DNA of 64,000 bases from Modestobacter sp. Leaf380 (GTDB lineage: Bacteria; Actinomycetota; Actinomycetes; Mycobacteriales; Geodermatophilaceae). The stretch covers positions 99,477 to 163,476 of the forward strand of contig NZ_LMQC01000024.1 of assembly GCF_001424485.1 (NCBI RefSeq). Reading direction: 5' to 3'. The notes below the pieces were generated by a model. That model worked only from the letters and a program-made list of their open reading frames with translations. It was not told the DNA's origin and did no database searches. The position numbers and the translations under genes are program-made. This document shows positions 39,992 through 46,804 of this stretch, in pieces (the stretch's first letter is position 1; the number at the start of each line of letters is the position of its first letter).

Positions 39992-40837
39992 TCAGTCGGC
40001 CTCGTCGATCAGCCGGTCCCGCTGGGCGTCGACGTCGTAGTCGGCGGCCGGGAACCGCGGGGCCAGGTCGGTCATCGTCTCCAGCAGGAGGCGGCCGATG
40101 GCCCAGTTGCGGTACCACTTCCGGTCACTGGGGACGACGTACCAGGGGTTGGCCTCGGTGCTGGTGCGCTCGATCGCCGCCTCGTAGGCCTGCTCGTACT
40201 CCGGCCACAGCGCGCGCTCGTCGATGTCGCCGGGGTTGAACTTCCAGCGCTTGGTGGAGTCGTCCAGGCGGGCCAGCAGGCGCTGCTTCTGCTCCCAGCG
40301 GGAGATGTGCAGCATGCACTTGACCACCGTGACACCGGAGGCGGCCAGCTGGTCCTCGAACCGGACGATCTCCTTGTACCGGCGCTCGACGACCGCCGGG
40401 GTGGCCAGCGACCGGACCCGGCCGATCAGCACGTCCTCGTAGTGCGAGCGGTCGAAGACACCGACCATGCCCGGCGCCGGGACCGCGCGGCGCACCCGCC
40501 AGAGGAAGCCGTGCCGCAGCTCCTCCGGGGTGGGCTTCTTGAAGCTGGTGATCGACACGCCCTGCGGGTTCACCGCACCGACGACGTGCTCGATGACGCC
40601 GCCCTTGCCGCTGGTGTCCATGCCCTGCAGCACCAGCAGCACCCGGCGGCTCCCACCGCTGACGCCCTCGGCGTAGAGGCGCTCCTGCAGCGCCGCCAGC
40701 TCGGCGCCGTCGGCGGCCATCTGCTCCTTGGTCGCGTCCTTGTCCCCGGGCGCGTGCGGCTTGCCGCGCGGGTCGATGTCGGCCAGGGCCACGGGGGCGG
40801 ACGGCGCACGCAGCGCGTCACGGAGGGAGTCGGCCAT
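39992..40837 (-). CDS. ppk2: Polyphosphate kinase 2 family protein
   Basis: The 281-aa PPK2-type phosphotransferase has Walker A QGMDTSGKGGVI (71-82), Walker B FDRSHYEDVL and the lid FLWRVRRAVPAPGMVGVFDRS. The conserved basic/aromatic HISRWEQKQRL and RWKFNPGDIDERALWPEY blocks are typical of PPK2 class III-like enzymes. It probably uses polyphosphate to phosphorylate AMP or nucleoside diphosphates (class inferred from length only). It appears leaderless, from TAGGCT 6 nt before the ATG; followed by its own terminator. Confidence 0.93.
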   Translation of the reverse strand: MADSLRDALRAPSAPVALADIDPRGKPHAPGDKDATKEQMAADGAELAALQERLYAEGVSGGSRRVLLVLQGMDTSGKGGVIEHVVGAVNPQGVSITSFKKPTPEELRHGFLWRVRRAVPAPGMVGVFDRSHYEDVLIGRVRSLATPAVVERRYKEIVRFEDQLAASGVTVVKCMLHISRWEQKQRLLARLDDSTKRWKFNPGDIDERALWPEYEQAYEAAIERTSTEANPWYVVPSDRKWYRNWAIGRLLLETMTDLAPRFPAADYDVDAQRDRLIDEAD

Positions 40838-40843
40838 GGCCGG

Positions 40844-40849
40844 AGCCTA
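40844..40849 (-). promoter_or_regulatory. -10 box TAGGCT of leaderless ppk2
   Basis: On the minus strand TAGGCT ends 6 nt before the ppk2 ATG, with no Shine-Dalgarno in the gap. Confidence 0.5.
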
Positions 40850-40855
40850 GTTTCC

Positions 40856-40930
40856 GCGGCCCGACCGTCGTCGAGTGCGGAGTGGGACCGGTCGTCGGGC
40901 CGCCGTGACCGGCCTGGCTCCGCACTCGAC
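40856..40930. repeat. Two interlocking inverted repeats (A-B-A'-B')
   Basis: A is GCGGCCCGAC (40856-40865) and A' its complement (40894-40903). B is GTCGAGTGCGGAG (40870-40882) and B' its complement (40918-40930). The order A-B-A'-B' means the two hairpins exclude each other unless they form a pseudoknot. It lies between the helD stop and the ppk2 promoter on the minus strand and probably ends the helD transcript. Confidence 0.75.
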
Positions 40931-40941
40931 GGGCGGCTGCC

Positions 40942-42930
40942 TCAGGCGAGCAGCTCGGGCAGGTCGCCGCGGTGCAGCACCACCAGGCTGCTCACCGCGC
41001 GGGTCAGCGCCACGTAGAGGCGGTGCAGGCCACGGGGCTCGGCGGCGACGATCGCAGCCGGGTCGACGACGACGACGTGGTCGAACTCCAGGCCCTTCAC
41101 CAGCGTCGCCGGCACGACGACCACCCGGCCCGGCTCGTCGCCGTCGTCGACCAGTGCGCCGACCTCGAGCCCCTCGGTCCGCAGAGCCGCGACCAGCTCA
41201 GGCACCGCGGCGTCGGCGCAGACCACCCCGACCGAGCCCTCCCCGACCTGTGCCACGACCCCGGCCACCGGCCCGGTCATCGACGTGACCGACCGCAGCT
41301 GCAGGGACCCGGGCTCGGAGCGGACCGCGGTGGCCGGCGCGAGCCCGGGCACCAGCGTCGGCAGCAGCCGGTTGGCGAACTCCAGCACCTCCGCGGGCAC
41401 CCGGTAGCCACGGGTCAGCGGCCGGACGGCGGTGTCCGGGCGGCCCAGCGCGGTCAGCGTCTGCGTCCAGTCGGCCACCGACCACGGGCTGGTGGCCTGG
41501 GCCAGGTCGCCGAGCACGGTCAGCGAGCCGGCGGCCAGCCGTCGGGCGACCACCCGGCACTGCATGGGGGACAGGTCCTGCGCCTCGTCGACGACGACGT
41601 GCCCGTAGCCCGGCGTCCGCTCCAGCAGACCGGCGACCTCGTCGACGAGCACCGCGTCGGCCGGTGTCCAGCGGGTGGCCCGCACCGACCGGGCCGCCGG
41701 GCGCTGCAGCAGCACCTGCTCCTCCTCGCTCAGCAGACCGCGGGCGGCGCGGGCCAGCGCGGCCGGGTCGGTGAGCAGCTCGGCGACCACGGCCGCCGGG
41801 TCCAGGGCCGGCCAGTGCGCCTCGCAGAACGCCCGGGCCTCGGCCGACCGGGCGCAGGCCCGCGTCTCGGCATCGGTGGGGCTGCCGCCGGCCTCCTCCT
41901 TCTGCCGGCGGGCGTCCTCGGCCAGGGTCATGGCCAGCCGCTCCCGGCCGGCGCCGTAGCTGACCTCGGCCCGGCGCAGGTCGTCCACCAGGCGCTTGAG
42001 CCGCTCGACCGGGACCCGGTACCGCCGTCCCGACAGCGGGACCTGGACGGAGTCGACCGGCTTGACCACCCGGCGCCACACCGCCCGGTGCAGGACGTCG
42101 GCCAGCCGCGGGTCGCCCTTGAGGACGGCGACCGCGGGCTCGTCCTGCGCCCGCACCGGCACCCGGTCGGTCAGCGTGCCCACCGTGGCCTGGTCGACCT
42201 CCACCTCGCCCAGGGCGGGCAGCACCTGCTCGATGTAGCGCAGGAACGCCCGGTTGGGCCCGACGACGAGGACGCCGGTGCGGGCCAGCTGCTCGCCGTG
42301 CGTGTACAGCAGGTAGGCCGCGCGGTGCAGCCCGACGGCGGTCTTGCCGGTGCCCGGGGCGCCCTGCACGCAGACCGACTCGGACAGCGGGGCGCGGACG
42401 ATGTCGTCCTGGTCGGGCTGGATGGTGGCCACGATGTCGCGCATCGGGCCCGACCGCGGCCGCTCGATCTCCTGCCGCAGCACGTCCGACGGGCCGTCGT
42501 CGACGGTCAGCGACTCGTCCTCGTAGGAGGTCAGCCGGCCGTCGGCGAAGCCGAACCGCCGGCGGCGGGTCAGGCCCTGCGGGTCCGCGGCGCTGGCCTG
42601 GTAGAACGGCCGGCTCATCGGCGCCCGCCAGTCGATGACCACGGGGTCCCCGGCGGCGTCCCGGACGTGCCGCCGACCGACGTGGAAGGTCTCCGCCGGG
42701 GTGTCGGTGCGGCCGAAGAACGGGGGTGCGTCCGGGTCGGCGGCCAGGGAGCGCAGCCGCTCCGCCCGGGCCGCGCCGAGCCGCTCCGAGGCCCAGGCGT
42801 CGACACCGGCGTCGGCGGTGGCGGCGGTGGCCACGTGCATCCGGGCCAGGCAGGTGGCGGCGTGCTCCAGGTGGGCGCGCTCGGCCTGGAGCACGGGGTC
42901 GGCGGTCTCGCTGGCGGGGTGGGGAGACAC
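40942..42930 (-). CDS. helD: HelD-like superfamily 1 helicase / RNA polymerase recycling ATPase
   Basis: This is a 662-aa UvrD-like SF1A ATPase with Walker A QGAPGTGKTAVGLHRAA (189-205), Walker B VVVDEAQDLSPMQ, motif IV-VI ALTLVKGLEFDH-type (ATLVKGLEFDHVVVVDP) and LYVALTRAVSSLVVL. The N-terminal segment (1-60) is a coiled-coil arm and FFGRTDTPAETFHVGRRHV ... VIDWRAPMSRPFY matches HelD/HelR proteins. They pull stalled RNA polymerase off DNA and can give rifampicin tolerance. It is shorter than most HelD proteins (about 700-750 aa). GTG start at 42930. Confidence 0.88.
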   Translation of the reverse strand: MSPHPASETADPVLQAERAHLEHAATCLARMHVATAATADAGVDAWASERLGAARAERLRSLAADPDAPPFFGRTDTPAETFHVGRRHVRDAAGDPVVIDWRAPMSRPFYQASAADPQGLTRRRRFGFADGRLTSYEDESLTVDDGPSDVLRQEIERPRSGPMRDIVATIQPDQDDIVRAPLSESVCVQGAPGTGKTAVGLHRAAYLLYTHGEQLARTGVLVVGPNRAFLRYIEQVLPALGEVEVDQATVGTLTDRVPVRAQDEPAVAVLKGDPRLADVLHRAVWRRVVKPVDSVQVPLSGRRYRVPVERLKRLVDDLRRAEVSYGAGRERLAMTLAEDARRQKEEAGGSPTDAETRACARSAEARAFCEAHWPALDPAAVVAELLTDPAALARAARGLLSEEEQVLLQRPAARSVRATRWTPADAVLVDEVAGLLERTPGYGHVVVDEAQDLSPMQCRVVARRLAAGSLTVLGDLAQATSPWSVADWTQTLTALGRPDTAVRPLTRGYRVPAEVLEFANRLLPTLVPGLAPATAVRSEPGSLQLRSVTSMTGPVAGVVAQVGEGSVGVVCADAAVPELVAALRTEGLEVGALVDDGDEPGRVVVVPATLVKGLEFDHVVVVDPAAIVAAEPRGLHRLYVALTRAVSSLVVLHRGDLPELLA

Positions 42931-43008
42931 GGTCGGAGGACGTTACGCCCGGACCTGCCCCGGATCCAGCGGTTTCCCCGACGTCGCCCGCGGGGCACCA
43001 CCGGGGGC

Positions 43009-44028
43009 ATGACCGTCCCCACCACCATGCTCGCCGGCCGCCTCGACGTCGGCACCCACGAGTTCGCCGTCGTCGAGGTGCCCACGCCCACCGCCGGGCC
43101 CGGCGAGGTGCTGGTCCGGGTGCGTGCCGCCGGCGTGTGCCTGTCCGACGTGCACCTGGTCGAGGGCGAGCTGCGCCCGCTCCTCCTGGCCGGCGACACC
43201 GTGACCCTGGGCCACGAGGTCGCCGGCACCGTGGCGGTGCTGGGCGAGGGCGTGACCGGCTGGGTGCCGGAGCAGCGGGTGCTGCTGCAGGCCGGCGAGG
43301 ACCGCGGCGGCGTCGTCTTCACCCGGGGCGTGGACTACGACGGCGGCTGGGCGCAGTACGCCGTCGCCCGGGCCGACACCCTGGTCGCCGTCCCCGACGA
43401 CCTGCCGCTGGAGCAGGCCTGCATCGTGCCCGACGCCGTCTCCACCCCGTGGGCGGCGGTCACCGCCACCGCGGGGGTGCGCCCGGCGCAGCCGGTCGGG
43501 GTGTGGGGCGTCGGCGGACTCGGGGCGCACGGCGTGCAACTGCTCCGGCTGGTCGGCGCGGCGCCGATCGTCGCCGTCGACCCGGTGCCCGAGGCGCGGG
43601 AGCGGGCACTGGCCTTCGGCGCCGACGTCGCCCTGGACCCCGCCGACGACGACCTGGTCGCGCAGGTCCGGGCGGCCACCGGCGGGGTCGGGCTGGCGCA
43701 CGCCTTCGACTTCGCCGGGGTCGCCGCCGTCCGGGAGCAGGCGGTGGCGTGCCTGGGCGTGGGCGGCGCGCTGACCCTCGTCGGGCTGACCAAGCAGCCG
43801 CTGACCCTGCGCGACGGCACCGCGTTCAGCTACTTCGGCCAGCGGGTGCAGGGCCACTACGGGTCCCGGCCCGAGCACGTCCAGGAGCTGGTCGACCTGG
43901 TCCGGCACCACCGCGTCGACTTCGCCCGGTCGGTGTCGGAGACGCTGCCGCTCACCGACGCGGCGGACGCGATCGAGCGGCTGACGCACAAGACCGGCAA
44001 CCCGATCCGGATCGTCCTGCAGCCGTGA
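43009..44028 (+). CDS. Medium-chain alcohol dehydrogenase-like oxidoreductase
   Basis: The 339-aa MDR protein has catalytic-site zinc ligands Cys in AAGVCLSDVH and His-Glu in TLGHEVAGTV, and a Rossmann fold with GVWGVGGLGAHGVQLLRLVG. The structural zinc loop (four Cys) is entirely missing: the stretch after GWVPEQRVLL reads QAGEDRGGVVFTRGVDY with no Cys. Some quinone-reductase-like and plant-type MDRs are similar. The substrate is unknown. ATG 43009; no clear Shine-Dalgarno. It is divergent from helD with 78 bp between. Confidence 0.85.
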   Translation: MTVPTTMLAGRLDVGTHEFAVVEVPTPTAGPGEVLVRVRAAGVCLSDVHLVEGELRPLLLAGDTVTLGHEVAGTVAVLGEGVTGWVPEQRVLLQAGEDRGGVVFTRGVDYDGGWAQYAVARADTLVAVPDDLPLEQACIVPDAVSTPWAAVTATAGVRPAQPVGVWGVGGLGAHGVQLLRLVGAAPIVAVDPVPEARERALAFGADVALDPADDDLVAQVRAATGGVGLAHAFDFAGVAAVREQAVACLGVGGALTLVGLTKQPLTLRDGTAFSYFGQRVQGHYGSRPEHVQELVDLVRHHRVDFARSVSETLPLTDAADAIERLTHKTGNPIRIVLQP

Positions 44029-44075
44029 CCGCCGCCGATGTGTGACGAGGCCGTTCCGCGAGCACCTAGGAGGGC

Positions 44076-44807
44076 ATGAGCATCGACCCTGCCTCCCTCG
44101 TCGGCACCACCGCCACCGACCGGGACGGCGGTGTGCTGGGGACCGTCCGGGCGGTCTGGCTCGACGACGCCACCGGCCAGCCCACCTGGGTGGGGCTCGC
44201 CGACGGCGCGCACGCCGCGGCCGGTGACGACGAGCCGGTCACCGTGGTGCCGCTGGCCGACCACCGGTCGACCGCCGACGGCCTGCAGCTGGGCGTGGAC
44301 CCCGCCCTGACCCGCGGGGCGCCTCGGCTGCGGGCCTCGCAGCGGCTGAGCCCGGAGGACGAGCTGCGGTTCCGGCAGCACTACGCACGCGGGTCCGATG
44401 CACCCGGGCCCGCTGCACCCGACGCCCTGCGGGGTCCGGGCACGGTGCGGTCCGAGGAGCGGCTGAGCGTCCGGTCCTCCACGGTGCCGTGGAGCCGGGC
44501 GGTCCTGCGGGTGGAGACGGTGACCGAGCAGGTCATGGTCCCGGTGACGGTGACCCGGCAGCGCGCCCGCGTCGAGCACCTCCCGTTGACCCCGGTGTCC
44601 GCCGCGGGCGGCACGATCCCGCCGGGGACCGAGGGCCAGGCCACCGACTGGGTGACCCTGTGGGGCGAGCAGCCGGTCGTCGGCGTCGAGCGTGTCCCGC
44701 TCGAGCGGGTGCGGCTGCGCACCGACTGGGTGACCCGCGAGGACACCGTGCGCGGGCAGCTGGCGCACGAGGAGATCGCCGTCGACGTCACCGACGGGCC
44801 GCGGTGA
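44076..44807 (+). CDS. PRC-barrel plus DUF2382 (YsnF-type) stress protein
   Basis: The 243-aa protein has an N-terminal PRC-barrel (about 1-70, GTTATDRDGGVLGTVRAVWLD) and a C-terminal DUF2382 domain (about 125-240). The latter shows the duplicated pattern SEERLSVRSSTVPWSRAVLR ... RVRLRTDWVTREDTVRGQL and EEIAVD near the end. This architecture resembles Bacillus YsnF and many actinobacterial stress proteins; function unknown. AGGAGG lies 2 nt before the ATG at 44076, unusually close. Confidence 0.85.
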   Translation: MSIDPASLVGTTATDRDGGVLGTVRAVWLDDATGQPTWVGLADGAHAAAGDDEPVTVVPLADHRSTADGLQLGVDPALTRGAPRLRASQRLSPEDELRFRQHYARGSDAPGPAAPDALRGPGTVRSEERLSVRSSTVPWSRAVLRVETVTEQVMVPVTVTRQRARVEHLPLTPVSAAGGTIPPGTEGQATDWVTLWGEQPVVGVERVPLERVRLRTDWVTREDTVRGQLAHEEIAVDVTDGPR

Positions 44808-44869
44808 GGGCTGCTGCCACGGCAGGTGAACAGTGCACCAACGGGGGCGCGCGTCCCGGGGTGCGGCCA

Positions 44870-44875
44870 TAGCGT
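44870..44875 (+). promoter_or_regulatory. -10 box TAGCGT of a leaderless gene
   Basis: TAGCGT ends 6 nt before the ATG of the 64-aa gene (44882). The spacer CGGGGC is the same as in the 57208 and 53365 genes. Confidence 0.5.
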
Positions 44876-44881
44876 CGGGGC

Positions 44882-45076
44882 ATGGAGATCGCACTGATCG
44901 GCGTCACCGTGCTGGTGACGGGCCTGGCGGTCCGGGGGCTGCGGCGCCGTCGGGACGGCTGGTACGACCAGGACAGGGCGACCGCCCGGAGCGCGGACCC
45001 CGCCGCCCCCGCCGACGCCCGCGGTGCCGTCAACCGGCACAGCTGGATGCTCGGGGGCGGGGGCTCCGGCGGCTGA
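44882..45076 (+). CDS. 64-aa single-helix membrane protein
   Basis: This short protein has one N-terminal hydrophobic helix (residues 2-17, IALIGVTVLVTGLAV), then RGLRRRRDGW and a flexible Ala/Gly-rich tail ending GGGGSGG. It is probably a type III single-pass protein with the tail in the cytoplasm. No family recognised. It stops 3 bp before the convergent dehydrogenase gene, so neither gene can have a terminator in the gap. Confidence 0.6.
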   Translation: MEIALIGVTVLVTGLAVRGLRRRRDGWYDQDRATARSADPAAPADARGAVNRHSWMLGGGGSGG

Positions 45077-45079
45077 GCC

Positions 45080-45931
45080 CTACCTCGCGTAGGGGAAGAA
45101 GCCCCGACCGGTCTTCCGGCCGAGCAGGCCGGCGTCGACCATGCGCAGCAGCAGCGGCGGCGGCGCGAACAGCGGCTCCTTGAACTCCTCGTACATCGAC
45201 TGCGCGACGGCGGCCGTGGTGTCCAGGCCGATCAGGTCGGCCAGCGCGAGTGGGCCCTGCGGGTGGGCGCAGCCCTGCACCATGCCGGCGTCGATGTCCT
45301 CGGCCGAGGCGAACCCGGACTCCATCATCCGGATCGCGGACAGCACGTAGGGGATCAGCAGGGCGTTGACGATGAACCCGGCGCGGTCCTTGGACCGGAT
45401 CGTGGTCTTGCCCAGCTGGTCCTCGGCGAAGGTCGTCACCGTCGCCAGCGTCTCGTCGCTGGTCAGCAGGCTGGCGACGATCTCCACCAGCGGCAGCACC
45501 GGCGCGGGGTTGAAGAAGTGCACCCCGACGACCTTGTCCGGGCGCTTGGTGACGCTGGCCATCTTCACCAGCGGGATGGAGGACGTGTTCGAGGCCAGCA
45601 GCGCGTCCGGCGGCAGGATGTCGTCGAGCTTGCGGAACAGGTCCAGCTTCAGCGACTCGATCTCCGGTGCGGCCTCGATGACCAGCTCGGACTGCGCGGT
45701 GGCCTCCAGCTCCGTGGCGACGTCGACCCGGGCGAACGCGGCGTCCGCGTCGGACTGGCTGATCCGCCCCGAGGTGGCCGCACGCTGCAGCGACTTCTCC
45801 AGCCGCGCGCGGAACCGCTCGACACCCGCCGGGTCGGCCTCCACCACGACGACGTCGCACCCGGCCCGGGCGCTGACCTCGGCGATGCCGGCCCCCATCG
45901 TCCCGCCACCGATGACCGCGATCCGCTGCAC
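45080..45931 (-). CDS. 3-hydroxyacyl-CoA (3-hydroxybutyryl-CoA) dehydrogenase
   Basis: The 283-aa NAD(P)-dependent enzyme oxidises 3-hydroxybutyryl-CoA or reduces acetoacetyl-CoA. The Rossmann motif is VIGGGTMGAGIAEVSARAG, the catalytic His lies in VGVHFFNPAPVLPLVEI, and SNTSSIPL and DRAGFIVNALLIPY are standard. The length fits single-domain FadB2/Hbd proteins. GTG 45931 has AGGAGG 5 nt upstream. It fits the neighbouring thiolase and isobutyryl-CoA mutase in a C4 acyl-CoA pathway. Confidence 0.95.
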   Translation of the reverse strand: MQRIAVIGGGTMGAGIAEVSARAGCDVVVVEADPAGVERFRARLEKSLQRAATSGRISQSDADAAFARVDVATELEATAQSELVIEAAPEIESLKLDLFRKLDDILPPDALLASNTSSIPLVKMASVTKRPDKVVGVHFFNPAPVLPLVEIVASLLTSDETLATVTTFAEDQLGKTTIRSKDRAGFIVNALLIPYVLSAIRMMESGFASAEDIDAGMVQGCAHPQGPLALADLIGLDTTAAVAQSMYEEFKEPLFAPPPLLLRMVDAGLLGRKTGRGFFPYAR

Positions 45932-46021
45932 TGTGCCTCCTGCTCGACGTGTGCCGCCCACGGTGCCACGCCCCGCGAACCTGCGTGCACCGGACCTGGT
46001 GGCGTCGTAGGGTGCTCGGCG

Positions 46022-46040
46022 GCCGTCCACGGTGGACGGC
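46022..46040. promoter_or_regulatory. Perfect 19-bp palindrome
   Basis: GCCGTCCAC-G-GTGGACGGC lies in the 292-bp divergent region between the 3-hydroxyacyl-CoA dehydrogenase and the FBP-domain gene, about 184 bp before the latter. TAGGGT sits about 12 bp upstream of it, so it may be an operator at the start of an FBP transcript. No other gene was seen in this gap. Confidence 0.5.
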
Positions 46041-46223
46041 GACGTGCGTGCGGGCGGGTCCCGCGGGGAGCGAGGTGGCCGCGATGGCCTCCACGACCTC
46101 GAGCCGGACCCGCGTCCGGCGCCGCTGACCGCACCACCGACGACTCCCGCGGGAGCCGGTGCGGCCGCGTGCCCCGGGCGGGCTCAGCGACCACCCACCC
46201 CTCCTCCCGCACCGGAGTCAGCT

Positions 46224-46730
46224 GTGCACCCCCTCACCGAGAAGCAGATCCGCGCGTCCTTCGTCAACGCCTCCCGCCGCGAGGCCGCCACGGCCACGCT
46301 GCCCGACCTCGACGCCGTCCCCTGGGCCGACCTGGACCTCTTGGGCTGGTCCGACCGCAAGGCGCCGCTCCTGGCGTACGTCGTCCTGGAGCTGGACGGC
46401 ATCCCCACCGGCGTCCGGTTCCGCACCCCGGCCGCCGAGCGCGGCCGGACCCGCCGCGGCGCGATGTGCACGTGGTGCCAGGACGTGCGCACGACCGAGG
46501 CCGTCCTCGTGGCCGCCCGCCGGGGCGGCGCGTCGGGCAAGGCCGGCAACACCGTCGGGACGCTGGTCTGCGAGCAGTTCGACTGCTCGGCGCACGCCCG
46601 CTGGACACCGCCGCGGCGGGACCCCGACCCGGCGACGGTGGCCGCCGACCTGATCGGCGTGGCCGAGCGGGTCGCCGGGCTGCGTGAGCGGTCGGCGGCG
46701 TTCGTCCGGCTGGTGGCCGCCACCGCCTGA
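46224..46730 (+). CDS. FBP-domain (FusB-type treble-clef) ribosome/EF-G binding protein
   Basis: The 168-aa protein matches the actinobacterial FBP family, related to the C-terminal zinc finger of FusB, which frees EF-G from the ribosome and can give fusidic acid resistance. Zinc ligands are C82 and C85 (MCTWCQDV) and C116 and C121 (VCEQFDCSAHAR). The family opening PLTEKQIRASFVNASRREA is clear. GTG 46224 is chosen because the domain begins there; the 64 codons upstream are low complexity. Its role in intrinsic antibiotic tolerance is inferred. Confidence 0.85.
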   Translation: MHPLTEKQIRASFVNASRREAATATLPDLDAVPWADLDLLGWSDRKAPLLAYVVLELDGIPTGVRFRTPAAERGRTRRGAMCTWCQDVRTTEAVLVAARRGGASGKAGNTVGTLVCEQFDCSAHARWTPPRRDPDPATVAADLIGVAERVAGLRERSAAFVRLVAATA

Positions 46731-46736
46731 GCGTCA

Positions 46737-46782
46737 CTTGGACGTCCAAGCACCTGGCGCGTAGGTTGCTTGGACGTCCACG
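46737..46782 (+). promoter_or_regulatory. icmF promoter with twin CTTGGACGTCCAAG operators
   Basis: CTTGGACGTCCAAG (46737-46750, perfect palindrome) and CTTGGACGTCCACG (46769-46782) have centres 32 bp apart. TTGGAC (46738-46743) and TAGGTT (46762-46767) form a promoter with 18-bp spacing, so one operator covers the -35 and the other the start site. A TetR or MarR regulator of the cluster is the likely ligand. Confidence 0.7.
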
Positions 46783-46804
46783 TACTCCAGCGCCGGAGGG
46801 CCCC

